NCBI RefSeq assembly: GCF_026167665.1
Contig: NZ_CP098740.1
Coordinates: forward strand, 4,712,001 to 4,776,000
Direction: 5' to 3'
Source of the DNA: Streptomyces drozdowiczii
Lineage (GTDB): Bacteria > Actinomycetota > Actinomycetes > Streptomycetales > Streptomycetaceae
Length of the DNA stretch: 64,000 bases
Positions within the stretch are counted from its first letter, which is position 1; every line of letters starts with the position of its first letter. The position numbers and the translations under genes were made by a program. Shown here one piece after another: positions 37,899-45,494 of the stretch. The notes under the pieces were generated by a model that worked only from the letters and a program-made list of their open reading frames with translations, searched no databases and was not told the DNA's origin.

Positions 37899-38051
37899 AT
37901 GCCGCACACCGTTGCTCTGTTCGCCGCCGCATCCGGGGACCAGGGGCCGGGCAACACGATCCGCATCGTGTTGGTCGCCTCCCTGCTGGGAGCCGCCCTG
38001 CTGGCCTGGTTCCTGCTCCGCGGATACCGCAACGACGACAACAACGACTGA
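37899..38051 (+). CDS. Small single-helix membrane protein (50 aa)
   Basis: The 50-residue product has a short N-terminus, one membrane helix (IRIVLVASLLGAALLAWFLL) and an Arg-Gly-Tyr/Asp-Asn tail. GAGGAG precedes the ATG at a good distance. I do not recognise a function. It is followed by a second small membrane protein and nadD, and lies divergent from the M48 protease gene. Homologues are expected in this position in other Streptomyces. Confidence 0.7.
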   Translation: MPHTVALFAAASGDQGPGNTIRIVLVASLLGAALLAWFLLRGYRNDDNND

Positions 38052-38134
38052 GTCGGCGTGAGCGTGCCCGGGGCACCCGCATACGATGTCCGCGACGTCT
38101 TCCCCCGACTCCCGATCGATAGGTCCTGCCGAAG

Positions 38135-38296
38135 ATGAGCCTCACGAGCACCGCACACCAGCTGGTCACCGTCGCCGCCGAGGGCGAGCACGGCGGCAAT
38201 CACGAAAGCCTCAGCCCCTACCTCACCGGTGGCGGTGCCTTTGTCGTGCTTCTCCTCCTTCTGTGGATCACCACGCGCTTCAACCGCGACCGCTGA
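38135..38296 (+). CDS. Small membrane protein upstream of nadD (53 aa)
   Basis: ATG at 38135 opens a 53-codon frame. It contains a polar, His/Glu/Gly-rich N-terminus, then [18 protein letters not shown] as a single membrane helix and a basic NRDR end. This composition is unlike a shadow frame. Small proteins of this layout precede nadD in Streptomyces by recollection. GAAG lies just before the ATG, and there is no stronger ribosome-binding site. Function unknown. Confidence 0.7.
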   Translation: MSLTSTAHQLVTVAAEGEHGGNHESLSPYLTGGGAFVVLLLLLWITTRFNRDR

Positions 38297-38320
38297 GGCA
38301 GAGGCGTACAGCTGTGCCAG

Positions 38321-38326
38321 TAGGCT
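38321..38326 (+). promoter_or_regulatory. Possible -10 box (TAGGCT) for leaderless nadD
   Basis: TAGGCT ends eight bases before the nadD ATG and no ribosome-binding site is seen. Confidence 0.35.
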
Positions 38327-38334
38327 CTGCACGC

Positions 38335-38952
38335 ATGGGAGAGCAGGAAGTGCCTACCGGCCGCGGAAAACGCCGACTCGGCGTGATGGGCGGGACGTTT
38401 GACCCGATTCATCATGGACACCTGGTGGCGGCCAGTGAAGTGGCCGCCCAGTTCCACCTCGACGAGGTGATCTTCGTACCGACCGGGCAGCCGTGGCAGA
38501 AGAGCCACAAGCAGGTCTCCCCGGCGGAGGACCGTTATCTGATGACGGTCATCGCGACGGCGTCCAACCCGCAGTTCTCGGTCAGCCGCAGCGACATCGA
38601 CCGCAAGGGCCCCACGTACACCATCGACACCCTGCGGGACCTGCGCGAGGCCCACGGCGAAGCGGACCTCTTCTTCATCACCGGTGCCGACGCGCTCGCC
38701 CAGATCCTCACCTGGCGCGACGCCGACGAGCTGTTCTCGCTCTCCCACTTCATCGGCGTGACCCGGCCGGGCCATGTGCTCACGGACGACGGGCTGCCGA
38801 AGGGGGGCGTCTCCCTCGTGGAGGTCCCCGCGCTCGCGATCTCCTCGACGGACTGCCGCGCGAGGGTCGCCCAGGGCGAACCGGTCTGGTACCTCGTGCC
38901 CGACGGCGTGGTCCGCTACATCGACAAGCGCCAGCTGTACCGCGGCGAGTGA
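38335..38952 (+). CDS. nadD: Nicotinate-nucleotide adenylyltransferase
   Basis: NadD joins nicotinate mononucleotide to AMP in NAD synthesis. The nucleotidyltransferase HxGH box lies in [11 protein letters not shown], and ISSTDCR represents the family's second ATP-binding motif near the end. The length is 205 residues with a short Gly/Arg-rich start. It precedes the LCP gene by 19 bases and is likely the first gene of nadD-LCP-rsfS-phosphatase. Confidence 0.96.
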   Translation: MGEQEVPTGRGKRRLGVMGGTFDPIHHGHLVAASEVAAQFHLDEVIFVPTGQPWQKSHKQVSPAEDRYLMTVIATASNPQFSVSRSDIDRKGPTYTIDTLRDLREAHGEADLFFITGADALAQILTWRDADELFSLSHFIGVTRPGHVLTDDGLPKGGVSLVEVPALAISSTDCRARVAQGEPVWYLVPDGVVRYIDKRQLYRGE

Positions 38953-38971
38953 GCCACGGAAAGGGGCACCG

Positions 38972-40707
38972 GTGAACGACCGACAGAACCCGTACGACCC
39001 GTACTACCAGCAGCCGCAGATCATCGGCTACGACGAGTACGGGCAGCCGGTGTACCAGCAGCCGGGGCAGCAGCAGTACGACCCGTACGCGCAGCAGCAG
39101 CCCGACCCGTACGGCGGCCAGGCGCCCCAGGACGGCGGGCAGGGGTACGGCTACGACCCGTACGCCCAGCAGCAGCCCCCCGCGCCGCCGCAGCCGTACG
39201 ACCCCTACGCGTCCCCGCCCCAGCAGGCCCCCGGCAGGACTACGGCTACGACCGGTACGGGTACGACACCGGCCGGCAGCAGCCGGTCCACGACACCGGG
39301 CAGCAGCCCGCCGCGGTCGACACGACCCAGCAGTGGAACATCCCGCAGCAGGCCGCGCCCCCCACCCCGGCCGCCGCGCCCGCCCCGCCCCGCGAGCCCG
39401 AGCCGCGTCCGGAGCCGGAGGCGGCCGTGCCCGGGCAGCGCCGTGGCGGCGACGACTACCGCACCGAGCAGTTCGCCTTCATCGAGGAGCCCGACGAGGA
39501 CTCCGAGGACGTCATCGACTGGCTCAAGTTCACCGAGAGCCGCAGCGAACGCCGCGAGGAGGCGCGCCGCCGGGGCCGCAACCGGATCGTCGCGCTGCTC
39601 GTCGTCGGCGTCCTGGCCGTGCTCGGCGGCGTCGGCTACCTGTGGTCGGCGGACAAGATCCCCGGCCTGTCCGACGGGGAGAAGGAGAACACCGCGACGA
39701 CCGGACCGCAGCGCCGGGACGTCATCGTGGTCCACCTCCACAACACCAAGACCGGCGGCACGTCCACCGCGCTGCTCGTCGACAACGTCACCACCAAGCA
39801 GGGCACCACGGTCCTGCTCCCCAACTCCCTCGCCGTCTCCGACGAGGACGGCACCACCACCACGCTCGGCAAGTCGGTCGAGGACGACGGCACGTCCGGC
39901 ACCCGGGACTCCCTGGACACCCTGCTCGGCACCGACATCACCGGGACCTGGCGGCTCGACACCCCCTACCTGGAGAACCTGGTCGACCTCGTCGGCAACA
40001 TCGAGGTCGACACCGACACCGCGGTGCCGGGCGCCAAGAAGGGCTCCGGCGACCTGGTGAAGAAGGGCGAGGCGCAGACCCTCAGCGGTCAGATGGCCGT
40101 CGCGTACGCCACGTACCGGGGGCCCGGCGAGGCCGAGGCCAAGCAGTTGATGCGGTTCGGCCAGGTCATGCGCGGGGTGCTGCGCAAGATGTCCGACGAC
40201 CCGAAGGCGGCCACGGTCACCGTCCAGACGCTGGCCCAGATCCTCGACCCGTCGCTGCCCGAGAAGGACCTCGGCGCCTCGCTGGCGAAGCTGGCCGAGC
40301 ACGCCAAGATCGGCGATTACAAGACGGCGCTGCTGCCCGTGCAGGACGACGGCACCCTCACCGACGCGGCCACCGAGAGCGTCGTCAAGGACATCCTCGG
40401 CGGCACGGTCAAGGCACCGTCGGCGGACGGGGTGGTCCGGGTCGGCATCAAGAACGCCACCGGTGACACCGGCTCCACCGAGTCCGCCCGGGGCAAGCTG
40501 GTCAACGGCGGTTTCGCCTTCGTCAACAGCGGGAAGGCCGACGCGGCCGCCTCCTCGCAGGTGGTGTACGCCGAGGCGGCCGACAAGGAGAAGGCGACCC
40601 AGGTCGCCAAGACCCTCGGACTGCCGACGAGCACGGTCGAGAAGGGCAAGCCGGCCGGGAACGCGGACGTGTCCGTCCTCCTCGGCCAGGACTACAAGCC
40701 CGAGTAG
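38972..40707 (+). CDS. LytR-CpsA-Psr (LCP) wall-polymer ligase with LytR_C domain (frameshifted in this sequence)
   Basis: LCP proteins transfer anionic polymers from lipid carrier to peptidoglycan outside the cell. The N-terminus is a Tyr/Gln/Pro repeat region (YDPYAQQQ-type). The frame breaks at five C (39228-39232); one more C restores RQDYGYDRYGYD and joins the rest. A membrane helix (IVALLVVGVLAVLGGVGYLW) follows. The LCP domain starts RRDVIVVHLHNTKTGGT, and the LytR_C domain is at the end. By recollection, an LCP protein at this locus in S. coelicolor (PdtA) attaches a spore-wall polydiglycosylphosphate. Confidence 0.88.
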
Positions 40708-40842
40708 CCGCGGAGCGGTCGCGGGAGGTCCGGAGCCCAGCGGTCCGGGCCTCCTCGCGCGGCCCGCGGAATACGGCTGCGTGGCCGGGCGGTTCCCCGT
40801 GAGACCCTAGAGGTCTATCCGACCGACGACGAAAGCCTGCTT

Positions 40843-41274
40843 GTGACCGCCACTGACCGCTCCATCGAGCTCATCAACGCCGCCGCCCAGGCGGCCGCCG
40901 ACCGGCTCGCGCACGACATCATCGCCTACGACGTCAGCGACGTGCTGTCGATCACCGACGCCTTCCTGCTGGCCTCGGCCCCCAACGACCGCCAGGTCAA
41001 GTCGATCGTCGACGAGATCGAGGAGCGGCTGCAGAAGGAACTCGGCGCCAAGCCGGTCCGCCGCGAGGGCGACCGCGACGCCCGCTGGATCCTCCTCGAC
41101 TACGTCGACATCGTCATCCACGTCCAGCACAGCGAGGAGCGCGTCTTCTACGCGCTGGAGCGCCTGTGGAAGGACTGCCCCGAGCTCGACCTGCCCGAGG
41201 ACGCGGTGAAGACCCGCGGCAAGGCCGCCGAGCACGCGCAGCTCAACGGCGGTACGGAAGGTGAGCAGAGCTGA
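40843..41274 (+). CDS. rsfS: Ribosome silencing factor RsfS
   Basis: RsfS binds L14 and blocks subunit joining when nutrients are short. The 143-residue protein contains DVSDVLSITDAFLLASAPNDRQV and DYVDIVIHVQ, both diagnostic. It lies between the LCP and phosphatase genes, close behind nadD, as in most bacteria. The GTG start is at 40843. The downstream gene overlaps its stop codon by four bases. Confidence 0.95.
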   Translation: MTATDRSIELINAAAQAAADRLAHDIIAYDVSDVLSITDAFLLASAPNDRQVKSIVDEIEERLQKELGAKPVRREGDRDARWILLDYVDIVIHVQHSEERVFYALERLWKDCPELDLPEDAVKTRGKAAEHAQLNGGTEGEQS

Positions 41275-41924
41275 ACGGCAGCAGGAGCGGCAGGGGCCGC
41301 AGGATCGTCCTCTGGCGCCACGGCCAGACGGCCTGGAATCTGGAACGCCGTTTCCAGGGCTCCACGGACATCGAGCTGACCGGGACCGGCGTCGCGCAGG
41401 CCCGCCGGGCCGCCCGGCTGCTCGCCTCGCTGAAGCCGGACGCGATCGTCGCATCCGACCTGCGGCGGGCCGCGGCCACGGCCGCCGAGCTCGCCTCGGT
41501 CACCGGGCTCGACGTGGTGCACGACGCGGGGCTGCGCGAGACCTACGCGGGAGCCTGGCAGGGCCTGACCCACGAGGAGATCGTGGAGCGGTACGGCGAG
41601 CAGTACGCCGCGTGGAAGCGCGGCGAGCCCGTACGGCGCGGTGGCGGCGAGCTGGAGACCGAGGTCGCCGACCGGGCGGCCCCCGTGGTCCTCGGGCACG
41701 CCGAGAAGCTGCCCGACGGCGGCACGCTGGTCGTCGTCAGCCACGGCGGCACCATCCGGACCACCATCGGCCGGCTGCTGGGCCTGGAGGCGCATCACTG
41801 GGAAGGGCTCGGCGGGCTGACCAACTGCTGCTGGTCCGTGCTCGGCGAGGGCGCCCGCGGCTGGCGGCTGCTGGAGCACAACGCCGGCACCCTGCCCGAA
41901 CCGGTGCTCGGCGACGACACCTGA
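41271..41924 (+). CDS. Histidine phosphatase family protein, CTG start
   Basis: The RHG motif is in VLWRHGQTAWNLERR and the second catalytic His in VVVSHGGTIRTT. These place the protein in the phosphoglycerate-mutase-like phosphatase family; the substrate is unknown. The next in-frame ATG or GTG is at 41514 and would delete the catalytic RHG. An in-frame stop lies at 41262, so the frame must open at the CTG at 41271. That CTG overlaps the rsfS stop (CTGA), with GAAGGTGAG upstream as the ribosome-binding site. The length is 217 residues. Confidence 0.9.
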   Translation: MNGSRSGRGRRIVLWRHGQTAWNLERRFQGSTDIELTGTGVAQARRAARLLASLKPDAIVASDLRRAAATAAELASVTGLDVVHDAGLRETYAGAWQGLTHEEIVERYGEQYAAWKRGEPVRRGGGELETEVADRAAPVVLGHAEKLPDGGTLVVVSHGGTIRTTIGRLLGLEAHHWEGLGGLTNCCWSVLGEGARGWRLLEHNAGTLPEPVLGDDT

Positions 41925-41967
41925 TCCGGCCGTCGTCGGCCGCCCCTCGCGGCGGCGGGGGCCGGAT

Positions 41968-41997
41968 TTCACTTTCCGGCTGGTCACAGGCTAAAGT
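41968..41997 (+). promoter_or_regulatory. Promoter of the first tRNA-Ala gene
   Basis: TTCACT (41968-41973) and TAAAGT (41992-41997) are separated by 18 bases. The start would be near 42004, about 40 bases before the tRNA. Confidence 0.6.
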
Positions 41998-42043
41998 TCT
42001 TCTTGTTCGCAGCGCGGAAGCGCAGGGAAACACAGCGGACAGC

Positions 42044-42116
<73 letters not shown>

Positions 42117-42121
42117 CAATC

Positions 42122-42155
42122 GGAAATCCCGTCCCCACCAGGGGGCGGGATTTCC
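42122..42155. terminator. Terminator after tRNA-Ala, shared with the convergent regulator gene
   Basis: A 15-bp stem (42122-42136 with 42141-42155, one G-U pair) has an ACCA loop. It lies between the tRNA and the 3' end of the minus-strand regulator. Confidence 0.85.
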
Positions 42156-42165
42156 GCATGTGCGG

Positions 42166-43071
42166 TCACCGATCCCGCGTACCCCGGCAGTGCGCCCGCA
42201 GCGCGCCCAGCAGCTCCCTGCTCTCCTCGTCGGCCGGGGTGTACGTGACGATCCGGCACTCGGGCAGCCCGTTGACGGTCAGCGACACCGAGGTCATCCG
42301 TATCTCGCCGGCCACCGCCCAGTGCCGGAAGGTCTTCACGCGCCGCCCCGGCGGGACGACGTCCCCGCTGCGCCACAGCTTCGCGAAGTACGGGCTGGCC
42401 TCCGACAGCTCCGCGATGAACGACTCCCACGCGGGCTCGCCCACATGGCGCCCGTAGCCGCTGCGCAGGGTCGCCGCCATCAGGGGCAGCTCCTGGTCGC
42501 GGTGCACGACCGGGCAGTCCTCCTCGGACGCGGTGAACAGCGACCACAGCGCGTTGCGGACCCCGGTGCCCGGCATGACGGGGATGCCGAAGAGGTCCCG
42601 GTAGCCCGGATTGGTCGCCAGCACGTCGTAGCGCGCGTTGTAGACGACGGCGGGGAGCGGGTCGAGCGCGTCGATGATGCCCTGGACCTCCTCGCCGACC
42701 TCGAAGGCGTCGGACTCCCTCCCCGGCAGGAAGGCGACGCCCGCCAGCTCGTACAGGTGCTCGCGCTCCGGCGGGTCCAGCCGCAGCGTCCTCGCCACCG
42801 CGTCCAGGACCTGCGGGGAGGCGTTGATCGGGCGGCCCTGCTCCAGCCAGGTGTACCAGGTCACGCCGACTCCCGAGAGCTGGGCGACCTCCTCGCGCCG
42901 CAGGCCGGGGGTGCGCCGCCGTAAGCCCGGGGCCATGCCCACGTCGGCCGGGGTCACCCGGGCCCGGCGGCCGCGCAGGAAGGCGGCGAGCTCCGGCCGC
43001 CTGCCCGTCGCCGCTCCGCTCCGCCCCGCGTGCTGTTGTGCCGTCGCCGTCCGCTGTCTCGTCACCGTCAC
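42166..43071 (-). CDS. Helix-turn-helix regulator with MmyB-like ligand domain
   Basis: The N-terminal part (about residues 30-110) is an XRE-type helix-turn-helix containing TPGLRREEVAQLSGVGVTWYTWLEQG. The C-terminal 190 residues match the MmyB-type PAS-like ligand domain (VVYNARYDVLATNPGYRDLF). Such regulators often control a divergent gene; here that is an MFS exporter starting 103 bases away. The GTG start is at 43071. The pair lies between two identical tRNA-Ala genes. It probably represses or activates the exporter in response to a small lipid-like or drug ligand. Confidence 0.9.
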   Translation of the reverse strand: MTVTRQRTATAQQHAGRSGAATGRRPELAAFLRGRRARVTPADVGMAPGLRRRTPGLRREEVAQLSGVGVTWYTWLEQGRPINASPQVLDAVARTLRLDPPEREHLYELAGVAFLPGRESDAFEVGEEVQGIIDALDPLPAVVYNARYDVLATNPGYRDLFGIPVMPGTGVRNALWSLFTASEEDCPVVHRDQELPLMAATLRSGYGRHVGEPAWESFIAELSEASPYFAKLWRSGDVVPPGRRVKTFRHWAVAGEIRMTSVSLTVNGLPECRIVTYTPADEESRELLGALRAHCRGTRDR

Positions 43072-43173
43072 GCCCCCATCGTCGGTGCTGCGCCCGGCTG
43101 TTGCCAGGTGCTGCCAGTACCAGCATCAGCGGGCTCTCGTTACCCGTATGCGTACGGCACCAGCCTGGAACCC

Positions 43174-44650
43174 ATGACCGCGATCTCCGAAACGACTGCC
43201 TCACGCTCCGTCACCAGTAAAACCCCCACCACTGACAAGACCGCCGCCCGGCTGCTCGCCGTGGTGCTCACGGCCCAGTTCATGGCGCTGCTCGACATCT
43301 TCATCGTGAACGTCGCCGCCCCGACGATCCGCACCGAACTCCACGCGTCCGGCGCCCAGTTGCAGCTGGTGGTGGCCGGATACACCATCTCGTACGCCGT
43401 CCTCCTCGTCGCCGGGGCCCGGCTCGGCGGCGTGTTCGGCCACGGCCGGGCACATCTGGCCGGGCTCGCCGTCTTCACCGCGGCCTCGCTCGCCTGCGGA
43501 CTGGCCGCGGACTCGGGCCAGCTGATCGCCTTCCGGGTGATCCAGGGGCGGGCGCGGCGGTGATGATCCCGCAGGTCCTCAGCCTGATCCAGCAGCACTT
43601 CACCGGCCCGGCGCGGGTGCGCGCGATCGGCGCCTACAGCGCGGTGCTGGCCACCGGGGCCGCCGCCGGGCAGGTCGTGGGCGGGGTGCTGGTGAGCGTC
43701 GACCTGTTCGGGGCGGGCTGGCGGCCCGTCTTCCTGGTCAACGTGCCGATCGGGCTCGTCCTGCTGATGCTCGGCGCCCGTGTGCTGCCGGGCGAACCCC
43801 GCACCGGGGAGGCCCGGCGGGAGGCGCGGGCGCGCGGCTTCGATCCGGTGGGCCTGGTCCTCCTCGCGGGGGCCGTCACGCTGCTGACCGTGCCGCTGGT
43901 GCTCGGCCAGGAGCTGGGCTGGCCGGACTGGACGTGGGCCTGCCTGCTCGGCTGTGCGGTGGTCCTCGCCGGCTTCGTGGCGTACGAGACCCGGCTCGCG
44001 GCGCGCGGGGGTGCGCCCCTGATCGCGCCCCGTGTGCTCCGGTTGCCCGGAATCGCCGTGGCGGCGGTGCGCCTCATGCTGGTGATGGCGGCCAACGCGG
44101 GCTTCCTCTTCACCTTGACCCTGCACCTCCAGGGCGGCCTCGGGTATTCGGCGCTGCACGCCGGGCTGATGTGCGCGCCGACCGCGGTGGCCTTCGGCGT
44201 GGCCGGGCTGACCTGGCGGCGGTGGCCGGCGCGGCTCCAGCGGTACCTGGTGCCCGGCGGGTTCGCCGTGCTGGCCGCCGGTGTGACGGTGACCGGTCTC
44301 GTGCTGCGGGGCGGGGACGACGGGAACATCGCGCTGTACGCGGGTTTCGTGCTCATCGGCGGGGGTATGGCTCTCGCGTTCAGCCCCAACCTCGCGGGCG
44401 CCCTGGCGGACGTACGGCCCCAGGACGCCGCCGACGCCAGCGGTGTGCTGGTGACCGTGACCCAGCTCGGGCAGGTCATCGGCGTCGCCGCCATAGGCAC
44501 CCTCTACCTCAACCGCCTCGGCGCGCCGGGGCCGCAGGGGTCGGGGCACGCGCTGTGGGTCTGCGAACTGGCCCTGGCCGCGGTGGCGTGCGCGGGGCCG
44601 CGGCGGGGCTCGTACGACGGCGGCGGCGTGCGGGAACGGCGGTCGGCTGA
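43174..44650 (+). CDS. MFS drug:H+ antiporter, DHA2/EmrB-QacA type (two probable frameshifts)
   Basis: About 14 membrane helices are visible. LLDIFIVNVAAPTIR and the antiporter motif region QGAGAAVMIPQVLSLIQ place it in the DHA2 drug-export class. The first break is at four G (43545-43548), where a fifth G restores FRVIQGAGAAVMIP. A second likely loss at 44594-44597 would give a last helix ending GAAAGLVRRRR and a stop at 44650. Uncorrected, the frame runs on to 44780 with an untypical polar tail. It diverges from the MmyB-type regulator. Confidence 0.85.
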
Positions 44651-44783
44651 CCCCCTTGCGGGGGCATGGCAGAATCGGACCGCCGGAGGGGGCGACGGAC
44701 CGAACGGGAGGGTGTGCGCGATGCCTGGGAGCCGCCACGAGGTCCCGCAGCCGCCTTTCGTCCGCCGGAGCCGGAGCTGATCC

Positions 44784-45017
44784 ATGGGTGCACACAGGCG
44801 GAAGTGCGACTGGTGCGGCAGCGGTACGCCCATCGTCAGGGACATGGACCCGGTCAACGCGGACTATCAGTACTGGTGCGAGGAATGCGCACGCGCGCTG
44901 ATCATAAAAGGCGACCCCATCGAGACCTACCGGGAGCTCGAGGGGGAGCCGATCTACGGGCGGCTCCTGGAGGAGCACTGCACCCTCAAGCGCTTCTACT
45001 CCTTCGCCACGGCCTGA
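44784..45017 (+). CDS. Small zinc-ribbon-like protein
   Basis: The 77-residue product carries two Cys pairs, CDWC near residue 8 and CEEC near 33, which should bind one zinc. A conserved-looking helical tail containing YRELEGEPIYGRLLEEHC follows. GGAG precedes the ATG. I recognise it only as a conserved Streptomyces hypothetical protein. It lies just before the second tRNA-Ala and leuS. Confidence 0.78.
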   Translation: MGAHRRKCDWCGSGTPIVRDMDPVNADYQYWCEECARALIIKGDPIETYRELEGEPIYGRLLEEHCTLKRFYSFATA

Positions 45018-45065
45018 CCGCTTCCCCTCTTCCGGCGGGGGAAAACCGGTCGGACCGGAATCGAT

Positions 45066-45095
45066 TTGGTGGACGGCCCGGGTGACCGGTACTGT
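45066..45095 (+). promoter_or_regulatory. Promoter of the second tRNA-Ala gene
   Basis: TTGGTG (45066-45071) and TACTGT (45090-45095) have an 18-base spacer. The start would be near 45102, about 30 bases before the tRNA. Confidence 0.6.
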
Positions 45096-45131
45096 TCTCG
45101 ATGTCGCCAGGGAGACCGGGCGGCGCAACGA

Positions 45132-45204
<73 letters not shown>

Positions 45205-45215
45205 CAGTGAAGTGG

Positions 45216-45252
45216 GAACGGCGGGCCATCCGATGCGGATGGCCCGCCGTTC
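45216..45252 (+). terminator. Terminator of the second tRNA-Ala gene
   Basis: A perfect 16-bp stem (45216-45231 with 45237-45252) closes a five-base GATGC loop, eleven bases after the tRNA. Confidence 0.9.
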
Positions 45253-45306
45253 TGCGTGCGGAGGCCGACAACGCCTATTGCCCGGAAGGGGTCCGGCTCG
45301 GTGCGG

Positions 45307-45312
45307 TACCCT
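45307..45312 (+). promoter_or_regulatory. -10 box (TACCCT) for the leuS leader transcript
   Basis: TACCCT ends six bases before the leader-peptide ATG, so the transcript would be leaderless. A convincing -35 is not seen at 17-18 bases. Confidence 0.45.
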
Positions 45313-45318
45313 GACGCC

Positions 45319-45357
45319 ATGCGTGCCGTAGCCCTTCTGCTTAGCGAGCCGCGCTGA
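45319..45357 (+). CDS. leuS leader peptide (12 aa with Leu-Leu-Leu)
   Basis: The frame reads MRAVALLLSEPR and stops at TGA. Three consecutive Leu codons (CTT CTG CTT) sit at residues 6-8. Its stop lies inside the 5' arm of a long hairpin (45348-45358 with 45390-45400). A terminator follows, then leuS. This is the arrangement of amino-acid attenuators, in which ribosome stalling at Leu codons reports charged tRNA-Leu. CTT is a rare Leu codon in this GC-rich genome, which would sharpen stalling. Expression is inferred, not shown. Confidence 0.65.
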   Translation: MRAVALLLSEPR

Positions 45358-45426
45358 TCAGTCCCGACCGGTGAGAACGCCTGGTCGGCATCAGCGCGGC
45401 GTCCCCTCCTGTGCGAGGGGATTTTT
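45348..45426 (+). terminator. leuS attenuator: long hairpin followed by intrinsic terminator
   Basis: GCCGCGCTGAT (45348-45358) pairs perfectly with ATCAGCGCGGC (45390-45400), and CCGACC/GGTCGG pairs inside. The terminator stem CCCCTC/GAGGGG (45403-45408 with 45415-45420) is followed by A and five T, rare in Streptomyces. The two hairpins abut, so how they exclude each other is not obvious. Confidence 0.7.
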
Positions 45427-45494
45427 CGTTTCCAAGGACGTGTGTCCGTAGACGTGGATGCCGGCAGATGACGATCGATGGAGCTTTGAGGATC

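Noticed and set aside
44651..44780. C-terminal extension of the MFS protein
   Set aside because: The polar tail follows a likely lost G. The corrected frame ends naturally at 44650 after the last helix.
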